Assembly: GCF_001929375.1 (NCBI RefSeq)
Contig: NZ_MSGO01000013.1
Coordinates: 1 to 46,660, forward strand
Source: Actinomyces oris
Lineage (GTDB): Bacteria > Actinomycetota > Actinomycetes > Actinomycetales > Actinomycetaceae
Direction: 5' to 3'
Length of the DNA stretch: 46,660 nt
Every line of letters starts with the position of its first letter. The first letter of the stretch is position 1. Below, in pieces: positions 17,794-25,849 of this stretch. The notes beneath the pieces are model-generated. The model ran no database searches and was not told where the DNA came from. It saw only the letters and a program-made list of their open reading frames with translations. The position numbers and the translations under genes were made by a program.

Positions 17794-17940
17794 ATGTTGT
17801 GACTCACTCTTCACCCGGTGTCTGGCCGCACCGGTCCCGGAACCGGTATCAACGACCGCAGCCGCACAGACACGTCGATGGACGTCAGTGGATTCCGGTA
17901 GCCGGCGGTGGAAGTCAGCGGCCGGCGTTAGCGTTGCAGC

Positions 17941-20247
17941 ATGTCTCAGACGACCATGACATCGGGCTCCCCAGGGACGGCCGGCCCTGTTCGTGAGCGC
18001 GCCGAGGCCGTCCTGCGCGAGCTCGTGGGTCGCAGCGACGTGCACCTGCGTGAGGACCAGTGGCGGGCGATCGAGGCGCTTGTCATCGCACGCCGCCGCG
18101 CGCTGGTGGTCCAGCGCACCGGGTGGGGCAAGTCGGCGGTGTACTTCGTGGCGACGGTCCTGCTGCGAGAGGGCTGGGGAGGCTGGCGGCCGGGAGTCCC
18201 GCCGCCCTCCCCCGGCGCGCGCGGCGGCGCCGGGGCCGGCGTCATCGTCTCGCCGCTGCTGGCCCTCATGCGTGACCAGGTCACCGCCGCAGGCCGCGCC
18301 GGGCTCCGGGCCGTGACCATGAACTCGGCCAATGTCACCCAGTGGGATGAGATTCAGGCCCAGGTGGCCGCCGGTGAGGTCGATGTCCTGCTGGTCTCCC
18401 CGGAGCGCCTCAACAACCCGGTCTTCCGCGATGAGGTGCTCCCCCATCTGGCCGCGAGCGCCGCGCTGGTCGTCATTGATGAGGCCCACTGCATCTCGGA
18501 CTGGGGCCATGACTTCCGGCCCGACTACCGGCGCATCGGCACCCTGCTGGCGGGGCTGCCGCCGCGCACCCCGGTCCTGGCGACGACGGCGACCGCGAAC
18601 CGCAGAGTCAGCGCCGACGTCGCTGAGCAGCTGGGGGCGTCCCTGGAGGAAGGCGGGGAGGGCGGCGAGCAGGTCCTGGTGCTGCGGGGGACCTTGGAGC
18701 GAGGCTCTCTCCATTTGGGGGTCAGGATGCTGCCGGATGCCGCTTCCCGCCTGGCCTGGCTGGCCGCCTACATCGGCCGTACTCCCGGCAGCGGCATCGT
18801 CTACTGCCTGACGGTCTCGGCGGCGCAGGAGATCGCCGAGTACCTGCGCTCAGCCGGCGTGGAGGTGGCCGCTTACACAGGGCAGACCGACGCCGCCGAG
18901 CGCGAGCGCCTGGAGGAGGACCTCAAGGCCAACCGGGTCAGGGCGCTGGTGGCCACCTCCGCTCTGGGAATGGGCTTCGACAAGCCGGACCTGGCCTTCG
19001 TGGTGCACGTGGGGGCTCCGTCCTCACCGGTGAGCTACTACCAGCAGGTGGGGCGCGCCGGTCGTGGTGTGGAGCGGGCCGAGGTGGTCCTGCTGCCCGG
19101 CTCGGAGGACCGGGCCATCTGGGAATGGTTCGGCTCGCAGGGCTTCCCGCCCGAGGAGCAGGTTCGCGTGGTCCTGGACGCCTTGGAGGAGCGCAGGGCC
19201 GCGGGCGGCGGGGCGGCGTCCACAGCGGTCCTGGAGACGGTGACCTCGTTGCGACGCAGCCGGCTGGAGTCCATGCTCAAGGTCCTTGACGTCGACGGCG
19301 CCGTGCGCCGGGTTCGTGGCGGCTGGGAGTCCACTGGCCAGCCCTGGTCCTATGACGCCCAGCGCTATGCGCGAGTTGATGCCGCGCGCCGGGCCGAGCA
19401 GGAGTCGATGGTCGCCTACGAGCGTCTCGGGACCGCTCCTGCCCCCGGGCAGGGATCGGTCCCCTGCCGGATGGCCTTTCTGAGGTCGGTGCTCGATGAC
19501 CCTCTTCTTGAGAGGGGGTGGCGCTGCGGGGCCTGTGACCTGTGCGGGGGCCTGGACCTGCCTGACGCCCCCGACCAGGAGCAGGTCGGTGTCGCCCGAG
19601 CGGCGCTGGGGCGCGCAGGGGTTGAGCTGCGGGCACGCCGCCAGTGGCCCACCGGGATGGAGCGGCTGGGCCTGGGCCACCTCAAGGGCCGCATCGGAGC
19701 CGACCGTCAGGCGGCGACCGGGCTGGCCGTGGGAAGACTGGATGGGCTGGGGACCTCGGTGGCGCTGCGTGAGCTGGTGGCCTCCGCCACCGACGGCGAG
19801 GTCCCGGTGTCAGTCAGACCGCAGGTGCTTGAGACGGTGGACCGGCTCGCTGAGATCATCCGCGATGAGCAGGACACCGCCGGGGAGGGCCGTCCGAGCA
19901 GGCCACCGGCCGTCGTCGTCGTGGACTCCCGCACCCGCCCCCGCATGGTCCGCCAGCTGGGGCACGCCGTGGCCACACGGCTGGGCGCGCGGGCGTTGGG
20001 CGTCGTGGGCCTGGCCGGTCAGGATCCGCCGCAGCACGATGTGGGCTCTGCATTTCGCCTGGCACAAGTGGCCCGTAGCCTGACGCTCCAGGAATGGCCG
20101 ACTCAGACCCTTGAAGAGCTGCGCGAGCGCGACGTGGTCCTCGTGGACGACTGGAGTGACTCCGGCTGGACGCTCACGACGGCGGCCTTCCTCCTGCGCG
20201 AGGCGGGGGCGGCGGCGGTCCACCCCTTCGTCCTGGCACAGAGGTAG
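17941..20247 (+). CDS. recQ: RecQ-family DNA helicase with phosphoribosyltransferase-like tail
   Basis: 768-residue ATP-dependent 3'-5' helicase for recombination and repair. Helicase domain 1 has Walker A GWGKS (61-65) and DEAH (180-183) followed by CISDWGHDFRPDY. Domain 2 has ATSALGMGFDKPD and QQVGRAGRG. A four-cysteine zinc region follows (CRMAFLRSVL, then WRCGACDLCGG). Instead of an HRDC domain, the C terminus (about 650-768) resembles a ComF/purine-type phosphoribosyltransferase fold, with VVLVDDWSDSGWTL at 732-745 matching the PRPP loop pattern. Similar fusions are remembered from other Actinobacteria. A strong hairpin overlaps its stop. Confidence 0.9.
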   Translation: MSQTTMTSGSPGTAGPVRERAEAVLRELVGRSDVHLREDQWRAIEALVIARRRALVVQRTGWGKSAVYFVATVLLREGWGGWRPGVPPPSPGARGGAGAGVIVSPLLALMRDQVTAAGRAGLRAVTMNSANVTQWDEIQAQVAAGEVDVLLVSPERLNNPVFRDEVLPHLAASAALVVIDEAHCISDWGHDFRPDYRRIGTLLAGLPPRTPVLATTATANRRVSADVAEQLGASLEEGGEGGEQVLVLRGTLERGSLHLGVRMLPDAASRLAWLAAYIGRTPGSGIVYCLTVSAAQEIAEYLRSAGVEVAAYTGQTDAAERERLEEDLKANRVRALVATSALGMGFDKPDLAFVVHVGAPSSPVSYYQQVGRAGRGVERAEVVLLPGSEDRAIWEWFGSQGFPPEEQVRVVLDALEERRAAGGGAASTAVLETVTSLRRSRLESMLKVLDVDGAVRRVRGGWESTGQPWSYDAQRYARVDAARRAEQESMVAYERLGTAPAPGQGSVPCRMAFLRSVLDDPLLERGWRCGACDLCGGLDLPDAPDQEQVGVARAALGRAGVELRARRQWPTGMERLGLGHLKGRIGADRQAATGLAVGRLDGLGTSVALRELVASATDGEVPVSVRPQVLETVDRLAEIIRDEQDTAGEGRPSRPPAVVVVDSRTRPRMVRQLGHAVATRLGARALGVVGLAGQDPPQHDVGSAFRLAQVARSLTLQEWPTQTLEELRERDVVLVDDWSDSGWTLTTAAFLLREAGAAAVHPFVLAQR

Positions 20248-20290
20248 GGGCCGGTGGGCACTGCCTCACCAGGCATCGCCCACCGGCCCC
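20247..20290. terminator. Bidirectional hairpin terminator between recQ and the glycosidase-like gene
   Basis: A 13-bp perfect stem, GGGGCCGGTGGGC (20247-20259) with GCCCACCGGCCCC (20278-20290), encloses a second 5-bp stem (TGCCT and AGGCA). It occupies nearly the whole space between two convergent stop codons and should act in both directions. Confidence 0.75.
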
Positions 20291-20296
20291 GGCGTT

Positions 20297-21790
20297 CTAG
20301 AGACCAGTGGCGACGGCGGCCAGCGACGGAGCCACCTGGCCCCCAGGGGTTCCGACCTGATCCTCGAGGTAATACCACCAGAAGGGGGCCCCCCAGGCGT
20401 CGGACCGCCCCAGCGCCGCGCCGGTGACGTGCTCGGCGACGGCGGTGCGGGCCACCACGGGGTCGGAGGCCGAGCCGAACCACCAGGGGCCGGCGTTGAG
20501 GTCCGCTCCCCCGTACCCGAGCTCGGTCACGGCGATCCGGGAGGAGGAGAAGACGGACTCCAGGGTGCTCAGGACCCGGTCAGCGGCTGTGCCCAGCGGA
20601 TGGAGCTGGGGGTAGACGGACAGTCCCACGACGTCGACCAGCTCCCTGACCGACGCGGGGATCTCCCTGGCGGCATAGCTGAACAGGGAGTACGTCGGGT
20701 CCGCCTGCCCGAACTGGTAGTACAGGGTCAGCACGGTCGTCGCGCTGGTGCGCTCGCGCACCGCCTTAGCCGCTCGCTGGGCCTTGGCCACCGGCCCGGT
20801 GCCCAGCCAGTCCCCACCGATCTCGTTACCGACCTCCCAGGCATCGACGTTGGGAAGCGCCTTGATGAGGGCGTCGACCCGCGTGTCCCAGGCGGAGTCG
20901 GTCAGGGCTGCCAGGTCGTGGGAGTCGCAGATCTGAGCCAGGGCCTGACCGCCCTGCGCGTGCAGGGCCTCCATCGTGCTGCGCCAGCCGGCCATCTCCT
21001 CGGCGTCATCGGGGTCACCGATCACCAGACGGGCCGAAACCTTCCGCTTGCCGCCTCCGGGGCCGCTGGGGGCCAGTGCGGCGGCGACCTCCGCGGACGT
21101 GGGCACCCGGGTGAAGGTCACCCCGATGACGGCGTCCTTCGGCGCCTGAGCGGCCAGCGCCCGGTCCAGGGAGAGCTGAGCCCCGGCGGCCGCCTCCAGG
21201 GCGGAGTTCGCCAGGCGACCCCGCTCCGTCCAGGACTGGGCCTTGGAGCAGGCATCCAGGGACTGCTGGGCGGAGGCGTGCAGCTTTCCCGCCTCGTCAG
21301 CGCCCTTGAAGCCCTTCGCAGTGGCCTGCTGGAGGCGCTCGGGCTGCCTCTCGTGGAGGGTTCGGGCCGCCAGCTCCAGGAGATCGTGCTCGCCGGAGGC
21401 CGGCAGATCCGCCATGAGTGCCGAGTACCCGTGGCTGGTCGGCCACGACATGGTCAGAGTGCACTCACGCCCGGAAGGCACATCGATGCCGATGGCACCG
21501 CCCTCGTCCTGGTAGAGGGGGCCGACGGCGATGACCTCCAGGGTCTTGGCATCCAGCAGCGCGTCGTCATAGCCGACCTCGCCCTTGCCGTTGGACTGAA
21601 TGCGTCGCAGCGCCTCGAGGTTGAGGGCGTTGCCCTGAGCATCACTGATGTGAAGACTCAGGTGGCTGGTCGCCCCGTCCCCCATGGCCGGCGGGGTCAT
21701 GTTCGCGTGCCCGCAGGAGGACACTGACGCTCCCAGAATGCCAGTACCCAGAAGCGCCAGCATCCTCCTACGGTTGGTCTCGAATGTCAT
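20297..21790 (-). CDS. Secreted glycosidase-like lipoprotein (clan GH-A-like)
   Basis: 497-residue exported protein. The N terminus combines a Tat-like NRRRMLALLG with a lipobox SVSSC (lipid-modified Cys26), so it is probably anchored outside the membrane. Residues 30-220 form an N-terminal region without recognised motifs. The C-terminal 280 residues look like a TIM-barrel glycoside hydrolase: WEVGNE (Glu323 as acid/base) and IAVTELGYGG (Glu423 as nucleophile), spaced as in clan GH-A. It lies 94 nt after the exopolysaccharide operon, beyond a hairpin, and probably has its own promoter. It may trim or release the polymer made by that operon. Family and substrate are unassigned. Confidence 0.7.
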   Translation of the reverse strand: MTFETNRRRMLALLGTGILGASVSSCGHANMTPPAMGDGATSHLSLHISDAQGNALNLEALRRIQSNGKGEVGYDDALLDAKTLEVIAVGPLYQDEGGAIGIDVPSGRECTLTMSWPTSHGYSALMADLPASGEHDLLELAARTLHERQPERLQQATAKGFKGADEAGKLHASAQQSLDACSKAQSWTERGRLANSALEAAAGAQLSLDRALAAQAPKDAVIGVTFTRVPTSAEVAAALAPSGPGGGKRKVSARLVIGDPDDAEEMAGWRSTMEALHAQGGQALAQICDSHDLAALTDSAWDTRVDALIKALPNVDAWEVGNEIGGDWLGTGPVAKAQRAAKAVRERTSATTVLTLYYQFGQADPTYSLFSYAAREIPASVRELVDVVGLSVYPQLHPLGTAADRVLSTLESVFSSSRIAVTELGYGGADLNAGPWWFGSASDPVVARTAVAEHVTGAALGRSDAWGAPFWWYYLEDQVGTPGGQVAPSLAAVATGL

Positions 21791-21867
21791 GGAAGCAGTA
21801 TTCCAGTTTTCGGGGAGACATTCCGACCGAATGGTCCTCTTTTCGTGATTCCGGAGACGTTAAATCT

Positions 21868-21883
21868 CACAGTCGGCACTGTG
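21868..21883 (-). terminator. Hairpin closing the exopolysaccharide operon
   Basis: On the minus strand CACAGT-GCCG-ACTGTG forms a perfect 6-bp stem with a 4-nt loop, beginning two nt after the DUF2334 gene stop and followed by AGATTTAA. It separates the five-gene operon from the glycosidase-like gene downstream. Confidence 0.5.
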
Positions 21884-21884
21884 G

Positions 21885-23840
21885 TCATCTCAGCTCCGAG
21901 GCCGGCACGAAGGTGTACCCCTCGGCCTTGATGCCGGCGACAATCTTCTTCAGCTCGGCCAGCGGGTAGTAGGGGTGGAAGAAGAAGCTGGCGGTGGCGT
22001 GAGTGTTGACCAGGTTGAGCTTGGCGGCGTCGATGATCTCCTGGGCCAGGCGCGGCGGGTGCTGGTTGATCTCGTTGGGCTCGAAGTTGCCCAGGTTCTC
22101 AGGCAGGACGTGGGTCCCGTAGGGGTCGTTGACCGCGTAGGGGAAGAACTGCCCGTAGTAGTCGAACGGACCGGCCTGAGTGCTGGTCAGGGTACCGGCG
22201 TAGAGGAGCTCGCGCTCGTAGCGCACCGAGTAGTGCTCGCCCATGCCGTAGTAGGCCTCACGGGTGGCCGAGTAGTGCGGGGTCTCGAAGATCTCCGGAG
22301 TCGGCAGACCGACCTCCCCGAAGATCTGGCGTCCCTGATCCACGCGGTCGGCTGCCCATGCCTGGGAGGTACCCGGCAGGGCTCCTCCGATCTGGACGAA
22401 GGACTTGTCCTGGCAGTCGACGGCCGGGGCCTTGGTGTCGTTGGTGGTCGAGCACCACGAGCGGATGAACTCGAAGTCGTCGGCGGAGACGGCGTTGTAC
22501 GGGTTGTCCAGTTTGCCGAACTGGTGGGTGGTGCCGTGCTGGACGATCGTTCCGCCCTTCTTCACGGCGTCCTTGAGGACGGCCACCAGCTCCGGGGAGT
22601 CCTCAAGGGTGAGGTCCTTGCGCTGGCCGTTGTTCTCGGTGCCCTTGGGGTCGGTGTAAATGGGCACCACCGCCATCTGGAAGGGCACCTTCTGGCTGTA
22701 GAAGTAGTCGACGATCGCCTGCAGCTCCTCGGGGTCGCTGTCCGGGGTCACGTCCTCCAGGCGCACAGCGGCCTGACGGTACTGCTCAGCACTGGGCTGA
22801 AGCACGTCCAGGAGGATGTCGGCAGCAGCGATGTAGCGGTCCTGCTCACCCAGGTAGGTCAGGGGGATCTCGCCGATGAAAGTCAGTCCGGAGGAGCTGA
22901 CCGCCCAGGGGAAGGAGCTGGTGCCGGACTGGGCGATGGAGGCGCAGGGGGTGGCCGCGCCGTCGGGCTTGGAGCACTCGGCGCGCCCCAGGACCTTGAC
23001 GTCCTTCTCGCGGGTGATGTGCGGGGCGATGATCCCACCGGTGTTGAGCTCGTTGCGCTTCAGGGAGGCGCCGTTGTAGCTGATCTTGGTGACCCGGTCG
23101 GTGGAGTCGATGTAGGAGGTGGCGGCGTCCCAGCCGTAGCGCTGGGTGAAGGCGGCGCGGTCGGCGTCGGTCTTGGTCAGCTGCCAGATGTTGAAGCCGG
23201 ACCACATGACCGGGATGTTGCCGGTGAGGGCGTCGTCGATGAAGGCCCGGGGCAACGGCTCGTCGTAGGTGGAGCCGATGTAGACCACGTTGGTGAAACG
23301 TCCGGCGAGGCCCGCCACGTAGTCCTTGACGGGAAGGGTGGTGACGGTTCCGGAGTGGCTGGCCAGGGTGCCCATGCTCAGGGCGTAGTACTCCCCCAGC
23401 TTGGCGTAGGCACCGGTGGTGTCGAACAGGACCAGGGTCGATGCAGGTCCCGCCTCCTGGTTGGAGAAGGTCACCGCGCCGGCAGGAACCTCGGGCGCGT
23501 TCTGCTTCAGGTCACGGATCTTGACCTGTCCTGCGGCGGGCGCGGGCTTGTTGAGGTCGACGTCGGCCTGCTTGTCCTCCTTGAGGGGGAGCTCCTTCTT
23601 GGCCGCTGCGGCAGGCTCGGGCGGAGCCGGAAGCGGCTTCTTGGCCGGGTCGGCGTCGTTGACCTGGGCTCCGTCGGCGGGCTTGGCCGCGGCGGCCTGG
23701 ACCGCGACGGGAGGCTGCACGCCGGCGGTGGGCGCGGCCTGGGCGGGGCCGACTGCGGCGATGGAGCTGCCCAGGCACACCGCGATGGCGGCCAGTGCGC
23801 AGCGGCGTCGTCGTGCAGACACAAGGGTCGGAAGGTTCAT
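21885..23840 (-). CDS. Secreted DUF2334 / NodB-like polysaccharide deacetylase
   Basis: 651-residue exported protein with an N-terminal signal peptide (RRRRCALAAIAVCLG, cleavage expected after AQA near residue 35), then a Pro/Ala/Lys-rich spacer to about 105. A folded region of unknown type follows (about 130-340). The DUF2334 domain begins near VRLEDVTPDSDPEEL (360-) and carries the HGTTH (435-439) metal-binding type motif of polysaccharide deacetylases, with an Asp in LEDV. ATG 23840 has AGGAG five nt upstream and overlaps the epimerase stop (ATGA). It likely removes acetyl groups from the exported polymer, as IcaB or PgaB do for poly-GlcNAc. The exact reaction is inferred. Confidence 0.82.
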   Translation of the reverse strand: MNLPTLVSARRRRCALAAIAVCLGSSIAAVGPAQAAPTAGVQPPVAVQAAAAKPADGAQVNDADPAKKPLPAPPEPAAAAKKELPLKEDKQADVDLNKPAPAAGQVKIRDLKQNAPEVPAGAVTFSNQEAGPASTLVLFDTTGAYAKLGEYYALSMGTLASHSGTVTTLPVKDYVAGLAGRFTNVVYIGSTYDEPLPRAFIDDALTGNIPVMWSGFNIWQLTKTDADRAAFTQRYGWDAATSYIDSTDRVTKISYNGASLKRNELNTGGIIAPHITREKDVKVLGRAECSKPDGAATPCASIAQSGTSSFPWAVSSSGLTFIGEIPLTYLGEQDRYIAAADILLDVLQPSAEQYRQAAVRLEDVTPDSDPEELQAIVDYFYSQKVPFQMAVVPIYTDPKGTENNGQRKDLTLEDSPELVAVLKDAVKKGGTIVQHGTTHQFGKLDNPYNAVSADDFEFIRSWCSTTNDTKAPAVDCQDKSFVQIGGALPGTSQAWAADRVDQGRQIFGEVGLPTPEIFETPHYSATREAYYGMGEHYSVRYERELLYAGTLTSTQAGPFDYYGQFFPYAVNDPYGTHVLPENLGNFEPNEINQHPPRLAQEIIDAAKLNLVNTHATASFFFHPYYPLAELKKIVAGIKAEGYTFVPASELR

Positions 23841-25039
23841 GAACACTCCTTGGTTGAGGTGGGAACAGGTTCAAACTCGGGAAGGGGGGCACCGCGGCCG
23901 AACAGGGCGGCGGTGGCGGCCAGGATGCGCTTGCACGCATGTCCGTCGCCGTAGGGGTTGGCGGCCTGAGCCATGGCCGTGTAGGCCGCCTCGTCGGTCA
24001 GCAGGGTGGAGACCCTCTCGACGATGCGGTCCTCGTCGGTTCCGACCAGCTCGGCGACCCCGAAGGCGACGGCCTCGGGACGCTCGGTGTTGTCCCGCAT
24101 GACCAGGACGGGCTTGGACAGCGCGGGGGCCTCCTCCTGCACGCCGCCGGAGTCGGTGAGCACGACGTCACAGCGGTCGATGAGCGCGCAGAAGGCGCCG
24201 TACTCCAGCGGGTCGCACCAGATGACGTTGGCGTGGCCCTCGATCTGCGGCAGAAGGTCCTCGCGAACCTTGGGATTGCGGTGGACCGGCAGCACGAAGA
24301 GCACCTCGGGGTGCTTGGCGGCCAGGCGCGCGACGGCGCGGCCGATGGCCTGCATCGGCTCGCCCCAGGACTCACGGCGGTGGGCGGTGACGAGCACGAC
24401 TCGCCGGGAGGAGTCCTTCAGCGCTGCTGCCAGATCCTCATCCGGTGGCGGGACCCGACGGTCGACAGCGACCAGGAGCGCATCGATAACCGTGTTGCCC
24501 GTGACGCTGACGCACTGCGGGTCGGTGCTCTCGCGCAGCAGGTTGTCCCGGCTGGTGGTGGTGGGGCACAGGTGCAGCGTGGTCACCTGGCTGATGAGCC
24601 GCCGGTTGGCCTCCTCGGGGAAGGGTGAGGAGATGTCCCCGGTGCGCAGACCGGCCTCGACGTGGAGGACTGGCACCTCGTGGTAGAAGGCCGCCAGCGC
24701 GGCGGCGAAGGCGGAGGTGGTGTCCCCCTGGACGACGACGGCGTCGGGGCGATGGGCCTCGATCGCCTGCCCCACCCCTTGCAGGCAGCGGTTGGTGATC
24801 TGGGTGAGGGTCTGCCCCGGCGAGTGGATGTCGAGGTCGTCGTCGGGCACGATGCCGAAGAACTCGTGCACCTGGTCGAGCATCTCACGGTGCTGTCCGG
24901 TGACGACGACGATGGGGGCGAAGCGCTGGTCGTCGCGCATGGCGGCCACCAGGGGGGCGAGCTTGATCGCCTCCGGGCGGGTGCCGTAAACGAGCATGAC
25001 CCTTAAGGGGCCGCCCGTTTGCGTGGAGTCGGTGGTCAT
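23837..25039 (-). CDS. wecB: UDP-N-acetylglucosamine 2-epimerase (non-hydrolysing)
   Basis: 400-residue cytoplasmic enzyme interconverting UDP-GlcNAc and UDP-ManNAc. Diagnostic segments are GTRPEAIK (19-26), the QGDTTSAFAAAL region, the UDP-binding TDSGGVQEEAP (about residue 300) and NPYGDGHACKRI near the C terminus. AGGAG lies six nt before the ATG. It overlaps the start of the deacetylase gene by 4 nt and follows the lectin-like gene after 84 nt. Inside this operon it probably supplies UDP-ManNAc to the synthase. A role in another cell-wall glycan is also possible. Confidence 0.93.
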   Translation of the reverse strand: MTTDSTQTGGPLRVMLVYGTRPEAIKLAPLVAAMRDDQRFAPIVVVTGQHREMLDQVHEFFGIVPDDDLDIHSPGQTLTQITNRCLQGVGQAIEAHRPDAVVVQGDTTSAFAAALAAFYHEVPVLHVEAGLRTGDISSPFPEEANRRLISQVTTLHLCPTTTSRDNLLRESTDPQCVSVTGNTVIDALLVAVDRRVPPPDEDLAAALKDSSRRVVLVTAHRRESWGEPMQAIGRAVARLAAKHPEVLFVLPVHRNPKVREDLLPQIEGHANVIWCDPLEYGAFCALIDRCDVVLTDSGGVQEEAPALSKPVLVMRDNTERPEAVAFGVAELVGTDEDRIVERVSTLLTDEAAYTAMAQAANPYGDGHACKRILAATAALFGRGAPLPEFEPVPTSTKECS

Positions 25040-25123
25040 GGGGTTCTCCTGGTCGTGTGTCGGGAGTGGGACGAGATGGGCCTCAGTGGTGGTCGAGTCC
25101 AGCGCCGTCGAGGAGGACAGGCC

Positions 25124-25849
25124 TTACTTGTCCTCGATGATCGGGGTGAAGGTGACGTCGGAGTCCTCGCAGTAGGCCGCCACCTTGCCGGAGCGGTAGG
25201 GGGACTGCTTGTCGGCGACGGTTCCGAGCCCCTGCCCGTCCACGGTGATGGTGAAGGTGGCCTCTGAGGGCTTGGTTGTATCAATGGTGACGGTGACGTC
25301 GTGGCTCTCCCCGGGTGGGTAGACGGGTGTATTGCCGGATGACAGGAATCGCTGGTACCCCGGGTAGGCGGTGTCCTGCTTGGAGACCTCCCAGCCGTTG
25401 GGCTTGAGGGCAAGGGCGTAGAAGTGGTTGTTGTCGGTGTAGTTCCACAGGAGCCAGGCGACCTCCCACGCATTGGGCTCGCCGTCCTCTCGCAGCTGCC
25501 TGACAGTGGTCATCGTGGTGTGGATGGTCTGAACGCCTCCGGCCTCGATCTCGACCGTGGTGGAGGTGGCCAGACCGGCGTGGGTCGTGTCATGGGAATT
25601 GGCCGACGTCGGCTTGAGGCGCAGCAGGCCATCGGAGCACGAGGCCTCGCCATAACCGTCGAAGATGATCTCCCACTGGGAGCAGTCCGGGGTCTCTGTC
25701 TCTGTCTCTGTCTCTCGGGCGTGGCAGTACACGGTGACTCCTAGGACCAGTGCCAGGACGCAGCCCGTCAGAAGGGCACGACGCAGAATCCTGCCGCGAC
25801 GAGATCCGTCGATAACTCCTGCGTGCTGAGGCGCGTTGGCAACTGTCAT
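25124..25849 (-). CDS. Membrane-anchored lectin/laminin-G-like protein
   Basis: 241-residue protein with a short cytoplasmic N terminus, one membrane helix (about residues 24-43, RRALLTGCVLALVLGVTVYC) and an extracytoplasmic domain. That domain (about 55-241) has the alternating pattern of a concanavalin A-like beta-sandwich, with WLLWNYTDNNHFYALALKPNGWE and TVTIDTTKPSEATFTITVDGQG resembling LamG or DUF1080-type folds. Two cysteines (DCSQWE and ASCSDG) could pair. A run of Glu-Thr dipeptides encoded by a hexanucleotide repeat joins helix and domain. Its start overlaps the synthase stop. It may bind the nascent polymer. No catalytic residues were identified. Confidence 0.65.
   Translation of the reverse strand: MTVANAPQHAGVIDGSRRGRILRRALLTGCVLALVLGVTVYCHARETETETETPDCSQWEIIFDGYGEASCSDGLLRLKPTSANSHDTTHAGLATSTTVEIEAGGVQTIHTTMTTVRQLREDGEPNAWEVAWLLWNYTDNNHFYALALKPNGWEVSKQDTAYPGYQRFLSSGNTPVYPPGESHDVTVTIDTTKPSEATFTITVDGQGLGTVADKQSPYRSGKVAAYCEDSDVTFTPIIEDK
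25692..25715. repeat. Hexanucleotide microsatellite (GTCTCT)x4
   Basis: Four perfect tandem copies of GTCTCT on the plus strand, read as GAGACA on the coding strand, encode four Glu-Thr pairs just after the membrane helix of the lectin-like protein. A change in copy number would alter linker length without shifting frame. Confidence 0.9.

Noticed and set aside
21975-23954. Open plus-strand frame of 659 codons opposite the deacetylase and epimerase genes
   Set aside because: The minus strand carries a signal peptide, DUF2334 motifs and epimerase motifs. The plus frame is a Val/Gly/Leu-rich shadow of high-GC codons with no domain.
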